Positions 17,333 through 26,418 of a stretch of DNA of 64,000 nt are shown in pieces (positions within the stretch are counted from its first letter, which is position 1; every line of letters starts with the position of its first letter). The notes beneath the pieces are model-generated. The model had not been told where the DNA came from. It saw only the letters and a list, made by a program, of their open reading frames with translations, and searched no databases. Source of the DNA: Janthinobacterium sp051380875 (lineage in GTDB: Bacteria > Pseudomonadota > Gammaproteobacteria > Burkholderiales > Burkholderiaceae_D); the NCBI RefSeq assembly GCF_051380875.1, contig NZ_JBNYXW010000009.1, positions 202,737 through 266,736 on the forward strand. Reading direction: 5' to 3'. The translations under genes were made by a program, and so were the position numbers.

Positions 17333-17677
17333 TTAGTTGGCGTAGGTCGGGTTAGGTGCCACGTACACGCGTACGCCGTGGGTATTCACGCCAGAGGGCG
17401 CAATTGCCGAAAAGTCAAAGCTTGCATTGGCGCGCAGCGTATCGAACTGCCAAGTGAACGTCTTGCCATCCACGTCAAATTTGACGACGTCGCCTTGGGT
17501 GACATTTACATACTTGGTAACTGACGAAATTGTGATGGTGCGGCTGGCGAACGGCGCTGGAGCAGCACTGCCGAATGCAGGACTCGAATGCATTTCGCTT
17601 TGGTGTGCCATCGCGGCGAGGGGGCTGAGCGCGATGACAGCGAAAACGGCGATGATGTTTGCTTTGAGGGATTTCAT
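17333..17677 (-). CDS. czcE: CzcE-like periplasmic heavy-metal protein
   Basis: 114 residues, AAGGA before the ATG, signal peptide to AMA-HQ. The mature region (FASRTITISSVTKYVNV, DGKTFTWQFDTL, VNTHGVRVYVAPNP) matches the CzcE family, small periplasmic Cu(II)-binding proteins first seen beside czc genes in Cupriavidus. His residues at the mature N-terminus (HQSEMH) could be ligands. It is transcribed alone; a tandem regulator-type repeat lies about 95 bases upstream. Confidence 0.82.
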   Translation of the reverse strand: MKSLKANIIAVFAVIALSPLAAMAHQSEMHSSPAFGSAAPAPFASRTITISSVTKYVNVTQGDVVKFDVDGKTFTWQFDTLRANASFDFSAIAPSGVNTHGVRVYVAPNPTYAN

Positions 17678-18047
17678 TGGAATGTCCTTATTGTTCAGTT
17701 GCGGGTTAAAGAAGTTGCGAATCCGATGAAGCTATTCTACGTAGGGGACCCGCACACCCGAATGACGGAAACATTACATTTACATTACAGAAACCTCAGC
17801 AGTTCCAAGGTCAAGTACCTTTCTTCAATTCGACTTGAGCTAACTTTTTTAGTGACATTTCATCCGCAGCAAGCAGGCTGGATAGGGCGACCGGAAAACG
17901 CCTGAGCTGGCGGTGCAGCGCGGCAAGGGATGCGGCTCGTTGAGTAATCGTGGATCGACGTGCGATGCCGTACATACAGCTAGCATTTTTGCGGAATATG
18001 ATGTGATGTTGTTATGTCATTTCATCATTTTTGATAAGGAACTTGGC
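17678..18047. other. divergent intergenic region between czcE-like and DUF326 genes
   Basis: 370 bases without a convincing gene. They contain the tandem CATTACA repeat (17772-17789) and, on the minus strand, a TAGAAT -10-like hexamer (17739-17734) about 32 bases downstream of it. That is the spacing expected for an OmpR/PhoB-class activator replacing a -35 box. An AAGGA ribosome-binding site lies just before 18048. Confidence 0.5.
17772..17789 (-). promoter_or_regulatory. tandem CATTACA repeat, candidate CopR/CzcR-type operator
   Basis: CATTACA at 17772-17778 and again at 17783-17789, an 11-bp period or one helical turn. OmpR-family regulators such as CusR/CopR bind direct or imperfectly inverted half-sites of this kind. 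With the -10-like TAGAAT (17734-17739) the repeat would centre around -50 of the czcE-like gene. The regulator is probably the CusR-like protein encoded at 20493-21164, by inference. Confidence 0.5.
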
Positions 18048-18392
18048 ATGAAAAATTCATCAAGTATGGCGGTCTCGGAGATGCAGTCTTGCATCGATGC
18101 GTGCGCACAATGCCATCAAATATGTTTGAAGATGGCCATGACCCATTGTCTGAAGATGGGTGGAAAACACGTCGAGCCGGATCATTTTCGTTTGATGGTG
18201 AACTGCGCCGAAATTTGCCAAACCTCAGCAAATTTTCAGCTGAGTGGTTCTGCGTTCAGCGCCCGTTTGTGCGCTGTTTGTGCCGATATCTGTCAAGCTT
18301 GCGCTGATAGCTGCCGCAAAATTGACGGTATGGACGAGTGCGTGCGTGCATGTGATGCGTGCGCGTCCAGTTGCCGTAGCATGGCGGCCTGA
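18048..18392 (+). CDS. DUF326 four-helix-bundle copper-binding protein (Csp-like)
   Basis: 114 residues from ATG 18048, chosen because AAGGA lies nine bases upstream; the frame is open further but without support. About sixteen Cys occur in helical CxxxC spacing (SCIDACAQCHQIC, CAEICQ, CAVCADICQACADSC, CVRACDACASSC). This pattern is shared with copper storage proteins that hold many Cu(I) ions inside a four-helix bundle. No signal peptide is seen, so a cytosolic store is likely. Confidence 0.87.
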   Translation: MKNSSSMAVSEMQSCIDACAQCHQICLKMAMTHCLKMGGKHVEPDHFRLMVNCAEICQTSANFQLSGSAFSARLCAVCADICQACADSCRKIDGMDECVRACDACASSCRSMAA

Positions 18393-18482
18393 TTATCAAT
18401 TGGAAAAATTGCTGTTAATACACAACGCCTCCTCCGCCTGGTTGACATGGGTGGGGATTTTTCAACCTGTTAGGAGAGAAAT

Positions 18483-18899
18483 ATGCATACCAACAACAAA
18501 ATCAGTAGTCTGGGCATTGCGCGCAATTTGGCATGCACGCTCGCAGTGGCTATATCGGCATATACAATACCGGTGGTAGCCACCGCACAGACGTCGGCGT
18601 CTTCCGCAGCCAAGATGGAAATGGGTGCAAATGCTTCCGGCGACGCTTCAATGAAAATGCGTAAGTCGATGGACGACATGCACGAAAAAATGGGCCAAAT
18701 GAAAATGACTGGCGATGTCGATCACGATTTTGTGATGATGATGCGGTCTCACCATCAGGCGGCCATTGATATGGCGCAAGTTGAAGTCGACACCGGCAAG
18801 GATGCAGCCATGATCAACGCTGCAAAGAAAATCATTGCCGCGCAAAAGAAAGAGATCGCGCAATTCGACGCCTGGATGAAGAAACATCCAATGAAATAG
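18483..18899 (+). CDS. DUF305 family secreted protein
   Basis: 138 residues, AGGAGAG before the ATG, signal peptide to ATA-QT (about residue 36). A Met-rich stretch precedes the DUF305 signature DFVMMMRSHHQAAIDMAQVE and a Lys-rich C-terminal helix ending HPMK. DUF305 proteins are ferritin-like helical bundles often found with copper genes; His and Met in the signature are the probable metal ligands. Confidence 0.85.
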   Translation: MHTNNKISSLGIARNLACTLAVAISAYTIPVVATAQTSASSAAKMEMGANASGDASMKMRKSMDDMHEKMGQMKMTGDVDHDFVMMMRSHHQAAIDMAQVEVDTGKDAAMINAAKKIIAAQKKEIAQFDAWMKKHPMK

Positions 18900-19086
18900 C
18901 GCGGTTGGCGCCAGACGCGGGCGGCGGAACCACACCACCTACGCTTAACAGCGGCAAAGGCATTTGTGAAATCGAACAACAAGATGCCTTTTCTCCCGTC
19001 GACGATTGCGCTAATGGTGGTGTGGGGTTTTGGGGTAATCCTCGGCAATTTCAAGGTGTCTGTCCTCGCAAACCCGCCTCGAACTA

Positions 19087-20496
19087 TCAGTGGATGATGG
19101 GTACTGGAAAAAATAGCGTGAATTCGGTCACTCCATCGGGCTCACTCGTGACGCTGGCGCGGCCATGGTGAAGCGTCATGATGGATTTGACGATTGAAAG
19201 ACCCAAGCCAGCGGAGGCTGACGTACTGGACCTCGATTTATCGGAACGGTAGAACCGGTCAAACAGCCGCGGCAGGTGTTCCTGCATGATGCCTGGGCCA
19301 GGATTGGAAACGGAAACCACAGCTCCGTCGTCGTCAGCTATCGCCTTGAGCGTGATAGTTTCACCCTTTGGGGTGTACCGAATGGCGTTCGATACAAGGT
19401 TGCTTACCGCGCGGCGAAGCAGGAGCCCATCAGCAAGCACTTTACCAGTGGCGATGACGATGAATGATATCCCGGCGTCGGATGCCGGCCCTTCAAAATA
19501 CTCGGCGATTCGCGTCAGCTCAACATCCATATCAAGCTGTTCAGTTGCTAGCAAAACTTGGTCATGGTCAGCCCGCGCCAAAAATAATATGCTTTCCACC
19601 ATTCTAGCTAGACGGCCAAACTCCTCGTAGTTAGATGAGAGCAGGTTTTGATATTCATCCGATTCTCTGGGTTGAGACAGGGCAACTTCTGTTTGTACCA
19701 TCAGATTGTTAAGGGGCGTACGCAAATCGTGTGCCAGGTCATCTGCGAACTGGGAAAGGTTATTAAAGCTATTTTGCAGGCGGTCAAGCACCTCATTGAA
19801 CGAATCAGCCAGTATCTGGAATTCCTTCGGGGCTGATTTTGCAAGCAAGCGCACTTCCAAATTGTGCGCACTGACTTGCTGAGCTTGCTGCGCGAAGAGC
19901 TTCACTTTGTGCAACGCGCGACGCACAAGCAGAAACCCCAGTAGGGCTGTTAGCACAGCACCAAAGAAGCCTGATGCAAGAACTTTTAACTTGTATGCAG
20001 ATAGAACAGCTGCCCGACTCTCTTCACTCCGGGCGAGCGTGATTTGCACCACGGATCCTGTCGAGCCAACGGTACCCAGCGCTGCAATAACCCTTAGGTT
20101 GGGTTCGCTATGCCCTGGCGCAGCACGTACGTGAGACGGTTCTGGCATCGTCTCAGCCGGCACAGCCCCATTGGCATGCATGAATGAACGGTCACGGGTA
20201 TTGCGGGTTAATTCTTCCCCATCTTGTGCCTGCATAACGAGCAAAAAGCCGCCATGCAAATCGACAGCATCTAAAAAGCGGTGCGGATCCATACGAATCG
20301 ATTCTACACTCGGTGTTTCCTCAAGCATATGCCTGATGAACACAATACGGTCGACAAGGTCTGCATCATCCCGTGCTTGGAGCTGCGCCGCGAGTGCTTG
20401 ATAGAGATAGATGCCTAAGGCCGAAAATACAATTGCCGAGATGCAGGCGAAGAGCGCCCCCAGCTGAGCTGTGAGAGACCAGTTCTTGACCTTCAT
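19087..20496 (-). CDS. cusS: CusS/CopS-type heavy-metal sensor histidine kinase
   Basis: 469 residues. An N-terminal membrane helix (about 13-35), a periplasmic sensor region and a second helix (about 170-190) are followed by HAMP, the H-box LAHDLRTPLNN, the N-box NLVSNAIRYTPKG, and G-boxes near NPGPGI and GLGLSIVKSI. It would sense periplasmic copper/silver and phosphorylate the adjacent response regulator. ATG overlaps the regulator stop (ATGA). The kinase remnant at 31173-31610 is a different, broken gene. Confidence 0.92.
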   Translation of the reverse strand: MKVKNWSLTAQLGALFACISAIVFSALGIYLYQALAAQLQARDDADLVDRIVFIRHMLEETPSVESIRMDPHRFLDAVDLHGGFLLVMQAQDGEELTRNTRDRSFMHANGAVPAETMPEPSHVRAAPGHSEPNLRVIAALGTVGSTGSVVQITLARSEESRAAVLSAYKLKVLASGFFGAVLTALLGFLLVRRALHKVKLFAQQAQQVSAHNLEVRLLAKSAPKEFQILADSFNEVLDRLQNSFNNLSQFADDLAHDLRTPLNNLMVQTEVALSQPRESDEYQNLLSSNYEEFGRLARMVESILFLARADHDQVLLATEQLDMDVELTRIAEYFEGPASDAGISFIVIATGKVLADGLLLRRAVSNLVSNAIRYTPKGETITLKAIADDDGAVVSVSNPGPGIMQEHLPRLFDRFYRSDKSRSSTSASAGLGLSIVKSIMTLHHGRASVTSEPDGVTEFTLFFPVPIIH

Positions 20497-21164
20497 TGTC
20501 TATCTTCTAATACATAGCCCATACTCCGAATCGTATGGATCAGTTTGACCTCGAAGGGGTCGTCAATTTTTGCACGTAGACGGCGTACCGCGACATCCAC
20601 CACGTTCGTGTCACTGTCAAAATTCATGTCCCACACTTGCGATGCAATCAACGGCCGGGACAAAACTTGTCCGACCCGTTTGGATAACAAATGCAAAAGT
20701 GCAAATTCTTTCGCAGTCAAATCAATCCGAACACCGGCCCGTATTACTCTTCGCTTGGGAATGTCCAGTTCCAGATCGGCAATTTGAAAAATATCAGCTT
20801 CTCTGATTGGCCCCCGGCGCAACAACGTTCGAATACGAACAAGCAACTCAACAAAAGCGAATGGCTTGACCAAGTAATCATCCGCACCAAGCTCCAGACC
20901 TTTGATGCGGTCATCGAGCCCATCCCGTGCTGTAAGAAACAGTACCGGCGTATCGACCGTTTTACGCAACTCAGCGATGATTTGCCAACCATCTAGGCCC
21001 GGCAGCATGACGTCAAGCACGATCAGGTCATAATGGGCAGTAGTGGCAGCGTGAAGTCCGTCAGGCCCAGTTCTCGCCAAGTCAACAACAAAACCAGACT
21101 CGTTCAAACCTTTCTGAATATATTCGCCCGCCTTTTGCTCGTCTTCCACAACTAATAATCGCAT
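20493..21164 (-). CDS. cusR: CusR/CopR-type response regulator
   Basis: 223 residues from ATG 21164 (MRLLVVEDE); an upstream in-frame ATG at 21185 would add seven atypical residues. Receiver domain: acidic pair in VVEDEQ, phospho-Asp in LIVLDVMLPGLDGW, Thr in FLTARD, Lys in YLVKPFAF. The C-terminal winged helix ends with DVAVRRLRAKIDDPF ... LIHTIRSMGYVLE. It is an OmpR-family activator of metal genes, translationally coupled to cusS. Confidence 0.93.
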   Translation of the reverse strand: MRLLVVEDEQKAGEYIQKGLNESGFVVDLARTGPDGLHAATTAHYDLIVLDVMLPGLDGWQIIAELRKTVDTPVLFLTARDGLDDRIKGLELGADDYLVKPFAFVELLVRIRTLLRRGPIREADIFQIADLELDIPKRRVIRAGVRIDLTAKEFALLHLLSKRVGQVLSRPLIASQVWDMNFDSDTNVVDVAVRRLRAKIDDPFEVKLIHTIRSMGYVLEDRQ

Positions 21165-21276
21165 GTCACTTTTCCACTCGTTCAACTGCTGTGTCCACGT
21201 TATGCGGATGGCGAAGATCGCCGTCGGTCTCTGTCTTTAGTCTACCTTGGAAAGGTGACAATCGTCTAACGCCAGG

Positions 21277-21292
21277 ATTACAATCCTGTCAG
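21277..21292. promoter_or_regulatory. cop-box-like site upstream of cusR
   Basis: ATTAC, five bases, TGTCAG: half-sites resembling those bound by CopR/CusR regulators. It lies about 115 bases upstream of the cusR start, so autoregulation is plausible. Confidence 0.35.
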
Positions 21293-21459
21293 AATTGAAC
21301 TGTTTACCAGTGCTAATCAGAATACGCTTAAAGGTTCCTGTACTTTTTTTGAATTTTCACAACAGCGCCATGATGTGAGCGGTGACCAAGGAGGGCGCGC
21401 TATCGGTCGGCAGGCTTACAACGAGCAGAACGCATTGTAGAGGAATGGTTTTCATGACT

Positions 21460-21479
21460 GTCACATGTCGAAATGTAAC
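21460..21479. promoter_or_regulatory. 20-bp inverted repeat, candidate operator
   Basis: GTCACAT (21460-21466), six-base spacer, ATGTAAC (21473-21479); six of seven arm positions pair. It lies 120 bases before the start at 21599 and about 300 from cusR. The binding protein is unknown. Confidence 0.35.
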
Positions 21480-21598
21480 GATGCTTATAAGAAACGTCGA
21501 CCTCATTGTTTACTAAATGTTTTTCATGTGTTGTGGTGAAAAATTTTCTCTTGCAAGTAGCCCTCGCAAAGTCATGGCAGGCGTGATACATTCCGGGC

Positions 21599-21994
21599 AT
21601 GCGCAAGTCCCTCTCCCACTACCTCGCTTTTTTTCTGTTCGTCATGTTCATGACGAACAGCGGCGCATGGACGGGGAGTAGCGTTCGCCTTGCACATGAG
21701 ATGGAGCATATTGGCCAGCTCGACCAAGATGCGAGTGCACATGAGCATACCCATCTGGGGCACAGCGGCGATGTCGATCATGATGATCGCAGCAATGACG
21801 TGCCCGGCAAGTCCGGCCACCAGGCATTGCACGCCGTTGACCACCTTCAGTTTTTCCCGGATACCGCCTTCGGCGGTTTCTCCATGCAGGCGGCCGATGC
21901 CAATGTGCCGCCGCAATTTGTCGCCCTGCGCTTGCCGCTCCCATCGTACGATCCCCCATTCCGTCCGCCTTGTAGCGACGCGCTGACAGCCTAA
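21599..21994 (+). CDS. His/Asp-rich secreted protein ahead of the second RND system (CzcI-like)
   Basis: 131 residues. A hydrophobic start (SHYLAFFLFVMFMT) acts as a signal peptide. It is followed by a His/Asp-rich stretch of about fifty residues (HEMEH, HEHTHLGH, VDHDD, HQALHAVDH) and a Pro-rich end with one Cys. Small His-rich periplasmic proteins of the CzcI/CnrX sort often precede czc-type operons; similarity to a named family is only in layout. It probably binds a divalent metal. Confidence 0.65.
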   Translation: MRKSLSHYLAFFLFVMFMTNSGAWTGSSVRLAHEMEHIGQLDQDASAHEHTHLGHSGDVDHDDRSNDVPGKSGHQALHAVDHLQFFPDTAFGGFSMQAADANVPPQFVALRLPLPSYDPPFRPPCSDALTA

Positions 21995-22219
21995 CTCCGT
22001 CTGTATGACCGGGGACTAGTTCCCCTATCAGGCATCTGCCGGAGTAGACGCGTGCCTGTCCCTGGCGCGTCCCTGTCTTCGTTGCTTCTTCACCTTGTGC
22101 TGCCTTCCTTTGCCCGGCGCCGCCTCTATGGTGCGCCTGGTGGACGTTGGCGTGCCTGGCCTGCGGGCCATGGCATCGATTACCCCAGTAGCCCTGTCTG
22201 CCTCATTCAGGAAAGAATC

Positions 22220-23335
22220 ATGAAAACAAAAGAAATACTCTCGCCCTTGTGCCTGGCGCTTGCGCTGGCATTTTGCATCCCGTCGTTCGCTGCGGAACGC
22301 CCAGCCAGATTTTCTGTCACGGAACAGCAGATGAAAGCCCTCAATATCCAGGTGCGGGCCTTGCAGCGCGATGCCGAATTGGTCGTGCTGAGCCTGCCTG
22401 CGCAGGTCGCGTTGCCCGCCAGCGGTGAACAAATCGTCAGCTCGCCCGTGGCGGGCCTGGCGGTACAGTTGTATGTACAACCGAACCAGTTGGTCAAGCG
22501 CGGCGCACCGTTGCTACGCCTGGTAAGCCAGGAACTCGGCCCTTTGCAATTGCAAGTGCTGCAAGCTGCGAGCCGCGCCAGCCTGGCTCGCCAGACTGCA
22601 CAGCGCGAACGTGCTTTGTTTGACGAGGGCATCATTGCCCAGCGCCGTGTGCAGGAATCACAGGCGGCACTGCAGGACAGCGAAGCGACGTTGCGCCAGG
22701 CCAAAGCTGCGCTGCGCCTGGCCGGTCTGTCGGCGCAGGCGATCGAACGCATTATTGCCAGCGGCAAACTGGAGGATGGATTGACGCTCATGGCCTCCCA
22801 GGCCGGCATCGTGACTAATATCGAGGTCAAGCCGGGCCAGAGGGTCGATCCCACCACCGCCTTGCTGCACCTGACACAACTGGATCGCCTGGCACTGGAA
22901 ATCCAGGCGCCTGCGGCTGAATCTGCGGCCTGGCGTGTCGGCGGCACCTTGCAGATTGAGGGGCGCAACAGCAAGGCGCGCATCGTCAGTATCAGTCCGG
23001 TCGTCGCACCTGGCAGCCAAACGGTCGCTATTCGCGCCGAACTGGATGCTGGAACCAGCGGTTTGCGGCCCGGTGAAATGGTCACCGTGCAATTGCCATT
23101 GAGCGCCAATATTGCCGCCTGGGACGTGCCGCTGGCCGCACTGGCGCATGACGGCAAGCAGGCGTACGTCTTTGTGCGCACGAAAGAAGGCTTCGAAGCC
23201 CGTCAAGTTGCAGTGGTCAGCAGTGCCGGACAACGTTCGCGCATCTCCGGCGAGCTTAAGGCCGGTGATCGTATCGCCGTCTCCGGTGTCGTGGCCCTGA
23301 AAGGCTCCTGGATGGGCGAGAAGGGAGGCAGCTGA
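22220..23335 (+). CDS. RND efflux periplasmic adaptor (CzcB/HlyD family)
   Basis: 371 residues from ATG 22220, selected by AGGAAAG and an immediate signal peptide (to SFA-AE). The frame is open upstream to 22052 but without signals. It has a barrel-sandwich hybrid split by a coiled-coil hairpin (about residues 115-180), a beta-barrel and a membrane-proximal domain (RISGELKAGDRIAVSGV). There is no HMBD or His-rich extension, unlike the CusB-like protein at 986. The stop overlaps the RND start by one base. Confidence 0.9.
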   Translation: MKTKEILSPLCLALALAFCIPSFAAERPARFSVTEQQMKALNIQVRALQRDAELVVLSLPAQVALPASGEQIVSSPVAGLAVQLYVQPNQLVKRGAPLLRLVSQELGPLQLQVLQAASRASLARQTAQRERALFDEGIIAQRRVQESQAALQDSEATLRQAKAALRLAGLSAQAIERIIASGKLEDGLTLMASQAGIVTNIEVKPGQRVDPTTALLHLTQLDRLALEIQAPAAESAAWRVGGTLQIEGRNSKARIVSISPVVAPGSQTVAIRAELDAGTSGLRPGEMVTVQLPLSANIAAWDVPLAALAHDGKQAYVFVRTKEGFEARQVAVVSSAGQRSRISGELKAGDRIAVSGVVALKGSWMGEKGGS

Positions 23336-26300
23336 TGTTAGCCCGTCTGATTCAGGCTTGTCTCTCGCAACGGCTATTTGTCCTGCTGGCGGCGCTGATG
23401 CTCGGTGGTGCCGGCTGGTATGCCTTCAACCAGTTGCCCATTGACGCCTTTCCTGACGTCTCAAGTACGCAGGTCAAGATCATCATGAAGGCCCCCGGCA
23501 TGACGCCGGAAGAAGTGGAAAGCCGCATCGCGGTGCCGATCGAAGTTGAAATGTTGGGCATTCCCAAGACCAAGGTTCTGCGTTCGGTCACGAAATATGG
23601 CCTGGCCGACGTCACCATCGACTTTCAGGACGGCACCGATATCTTCTGGGCCCGCCAGCAAGTCAGCGAGCGGCTTGCCGGTATCACCGAGAGCTTGCCC
23701 GGTGGTATCAGTGGTGGCATGGCGCCGATTACCACGCCGCTGGGTGAAATGTTCATGTTTACCATCGAGGGTGGCGGTCTCTCCCTGGCCGAGCGCCGCA
23801 GTTTGCTCGACTGGGTGATCCGTCCCGCCTTGCGTACGGTGCCTGGCGTGGCTGACGTGAATGCCTTGGGCGGTGTGGTGCGCGCCTTTGAGGTTGTGCC
23901 CAATCCGCTGGCCATGGCGGCCGGCGGCGTCACACTGGCTCAATTGAGCGAGGCAATCCGCGCCAACAACCGCAACGACGGGGCCGGGCGCCTTGGCGAG
24001 GGCGACGAGGTGTTGCTGGTGCGTAGCGAAGGCAGCATTACCAGCCTCGATGATCTGCGCGCGGTCGTGGTCACGGTACAGAACGGGGCGCCGTTGCGCG
24101 TGGGCGCACTTGCAGACGTGCGTATCGGCTCATTGACACGCTATGGCGTCGTGACCCAGAGCGGCAAAGGGGAGGCGGTACAAGGCCTGGTGCTTGGTCT
24201 TGCCGGCGCCAATGCGCAGCAAGTGGTCGAAGGCGTGCGCAAGAAGCTCGACGAGATCAAGCCCACCCTGCCCAAGGGAGTGACGCTGAATGTCTTCTAT
24301 GACCGGGCACAGCTCGTCTCGAAAGCAGTGGGTGCCGTCTCGTCGGCGTTACTGGAAGCGACGGTAATTGTCGTTGTCCTGCTGGTCCTGTTCCTGGGTA
24401 ACTTGCGCGCGGCGCTGACGGTGGCCCTGGTCTTGCCGCTGGCGGCGCTGATCACGTTTATTCTCATGCGTGGCTTCAACATGTCGGCCAATCTGATGAG
24501 TCTGGGTGGCCTGGCGATTGCTATTGGCATGCTGGTCGACGCGGCCGTGGTGGTGGTGGAAAACGTCGTCCAAAGGCTGGCGCACGACCCGACGGCCGGC
24601 AAGTTACCCCGCCTGCACACGATTTACCGGGCGGTGCGCGAAGTGGCCGTCCCTGTCACGTCCGGCATCGTCATCATCATCACCGTCTTTTTGCCGCTGT
24701 TGACGCTGCAGGATCTGGAAGGGAAATTCTTTGCCCCGGTCGCCCTGGCGATCGTCTTTGCACTAGCCGGCTCGCTGCTGCTGTCGCTGACCGTCATTCC
24801 CGTCCTGGCGTCGTATCTGCTGCGCGATGTGGCGCATCAGGAACCCTGGTTGCCGCGCAAGCTGTTGGCCTTTTACGAACCGATCCTGGCCTGGAGCATG
24901 CGCCGGCAACGGGTGGTCGCCATCGGCGCCGTGGCCATGCTGCTCGGCGCGGGCTTGCTCTACACGCAGGTGGGCAAGACGTTCATGCCCACCATGGATG
25001 AGGGCGACCTGATTGTCGGCATCGAAAAGCTGCCTTCCGTCAGCCTTGAGCAAAGCGCTGCGCTGGACCTCAAGATTCATCAGGCCTTGATGCAAGCGCT
25101 GCCGGAAATCACTGGGGTTGTGGCACGCGCGGGCTCGGATGAAATCGGCCTCGACCCGATGGGCTTGAATCAAACCGACACCTACCTCTTGCTCAAGCCG
25201 AGTGGCGAATGGCGCATGAAGAGCAAGGAAGCCTTGATGGACGAGATCCGCAAGGTGCTCGATCAGTTGCCTGGCATCAAGTACAGTTTTACGCAGCCGA
25301 TCGAAATGCGCGTGAGCGAGATGATCATCGGCGTGCGCGGCGATATCGCCGTGAAAATCTTCGGTCCCGATCTGGCGCAGCTGAACCAATTTGCCTCGCA
25401 AGTGGAAACTGTTCTGAAAACCATACCAGGCAATCAGGATGTGTACACGGTGCAAAACGATGGCGTGCAATACCTGCGCGTGGCCGTCGACCGCCTGCAG
25501 GCTGGCCGATTGGGCTTGAGCGTCGAGGAAATCCAGGATGCGCTGCGGGTGCAGATCGAAGGCCAGCAGGCGGGACATGCGGTTGAAGGCAACCGCCGTA
25601 CGCCTATCGTGCTGCGTGCCGACGAATCCATCCGCCTGTCGCCGACGGATTTTGCTGCTGTGCGCATCACCGCCAAGGACGGTAGCAGCGTGCCGCTCAG
25701 TACTGTTGCCAAACTGGAGCGGGCCGAGGGGCCAGTCAAGATCGACCGCGAGATGGGTAGCCGTTATAGCGTGGTGATTGCCAACGTCAGCGGTCGCGAT
25801 CTGGTGGGTTTCGTCAATGAGGCCAAGGCCAGCGTCGCCAAGGCACTGGTGCTGCCAACCGGTTACCGCATCACCTGGGGTGGCCAGTTCGAGAACCAGC
25901 AACGCGCGGCCGCTCGCCTGAGCGTTGTCGTCCCGGTGGCATTGGGCTTGATCTTTATTGTTTTGTTTTCCACGTTCCGCTCGGTACGCCAGGCGCTGCT
26001 AATTCTGTCGATTATCCCGTTCGCCCTGGTGGGCGGCATCGTCGCCTTGTGGGTCACAGGCGAGTATCTGTCAGTACCGGCGTCGGTAGGCTTTATCGCC
26101 TTGCTGGGTATTACCGTGCTAAATGGCATCGTTTTGGTCAGTTACTTCAATCAGCTACGTGCCGAAGGCATGGCCCTGGCTGAGCTGGTGGTGCAGGGTG
26201 CGCGCCGACGCCTGCGTCCGGTGATGATGACCGCCTCGATTACCGCTTTTGGCCTGATTCCGCTGCTCTTCGCCAGCGGGCCAGGCTCGGAAATCCAGCG

Positions 26301-26418
26301 CCCCCTGGCCATCGTGGTGATTGGCGGCCTGATCACGGCGACCGCCTTGACCCTGTTGCTGTTACCCATTCTTTATTTGCGCTTCGCTGTCGCGAAGCAG
26401 GAGAAACCCCATGACTGA
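23335..26418 (+). CDS. heavy-metal RND efflux permease (CzcA/HelA-like)
   Basis: 1027 residues with AGGGAGG just before the ATG. It has the twelve-helix RND layout with two large periplasmic loops. HME features: LPIDAFPDVSSTQVKI, GIPKTKVLRSVTKYGLA, TFMPTMDEGDLIVGIEKL. The TM4 motif is AIGMLVDAAVVVVEN: the Asp and Glu needed for proton relay in CzcA are present, but the leading DFG Asp is replaced by Ala. It is clearly distinct from the CusA-like protein at 2539. The substrate is probably divalent (Ni, Co, Zn or Cd) from its neighbours, not from a decisive residue. Confidence 0.9.
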   Translation: MLARLIQACLSQRLFVLLAALMLGGAGWYAFNQLPIDAFPDVSSTQVKIIMKAPGMTPEEVESRIAVPIEVEMLGIPKTKVLRSVTKYGLADVTIDFQDGTDIFWARQQVSERLAGITESLPGGISGGMAPITTPLGEMFMFTIEGGGLSLAERRSLLDWVIRPALRTVPGVADVNALGGVVRAFEVVPNPLAMAAGGVTLAQLSEAIRANNRNDGAGRLGEGDEVLLVRSEGSITSLDDLRAVVVTVQNGAPLRVGALADVRIGSLTRYGVVTQSGKGEAVQGLVLGLAGANAQQVVEGVRKKLDEIKPTLPKGVTLNVFYDRAQLVSKAVGAVSSALLEATVIVVVLLVLFLGNLRAALTVALVLPLAALITFILMRGFNMSANLMSLGGLAIAIGMLVDAAVVVVENVVQRLAHDPTAGKLPRLHTIYRAVREVAVPVTSGIVIIITVFLPLLTLQDLEGKFFAPVALAIVFALAGSLLLSLTVIPVLASYLLRDVAHQEPWLPRKLLAFYEPILAWSMRRQRVVAIGAVAMLLGAGLLYTQVGKTFMPTMDEGDLIVGIEKLPSVSLEQSAALDLKIHQALMQALPEITGVVARAGSDEIGLDPMGLNQTDTYLLLKPSGEWRMKSKEALMDEIRKVLDQLPGIKYSFTQPIEMRVSEMIIGVRGDIAVKIFGPDLAQLNQFASQVETVLKTIPGNQDVYTVQNDGVQYLRVAVDRLQAGRLGLSVEEIQDALRVQIEGQQAGHAVEGNRRTPIVLRADESIRLSPTDFAAVRITAKDGSSVPLSTVAKLERAEGPVKIDREMGSRYSVVIANVSGRDLVGFVNEAKASVAKALVLPTGYRITWGGQFENQQRAAARLSVVVPVALGLIFIVLFSTFRSVRQALLILSIIPFALVGGIVALWVTGEYLSVPASVGFIALLGITVLNGIVLVSYFNQLRAEGMALAELVVQGARRRLRPVMMTASITAFGLIPLLFASGPGSEIQRPLAIVVIGGLITATALTLLLLPILYLRFAVAKQEKPHD

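Larger units (their letters stand above)
21165..21598. other. divergent intergenic region upstream of cusR
   Basis: 434 bases without a gene I can support. Three sequence signals are seen: ACCTT-GGA-AAGGT (21244-21256), ATTAC-AATCC-TGTCAG (21277-21292, resembling a cop box), and the 20-bp inverted repeat at 21460-21479. They lie between the minus-strand cusRS and the plus-strand gene at 21599, whose own ATG has only a weak ribosome-binding site. Confidence 0.45.

Noticed and set aside
17913..18047. Longer N-terminus for the DUF326 protein
   Set aside because: The extension has no ribosome-binding site and does not look like the family; AAGGA supports ATG 18048.
24763..25902. A 379-codon antisense frame under the second RND gene
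   Set aside because: The sense strand encodes an undoubted RND pump, and the antisense product is His/Gln-rich without domains.
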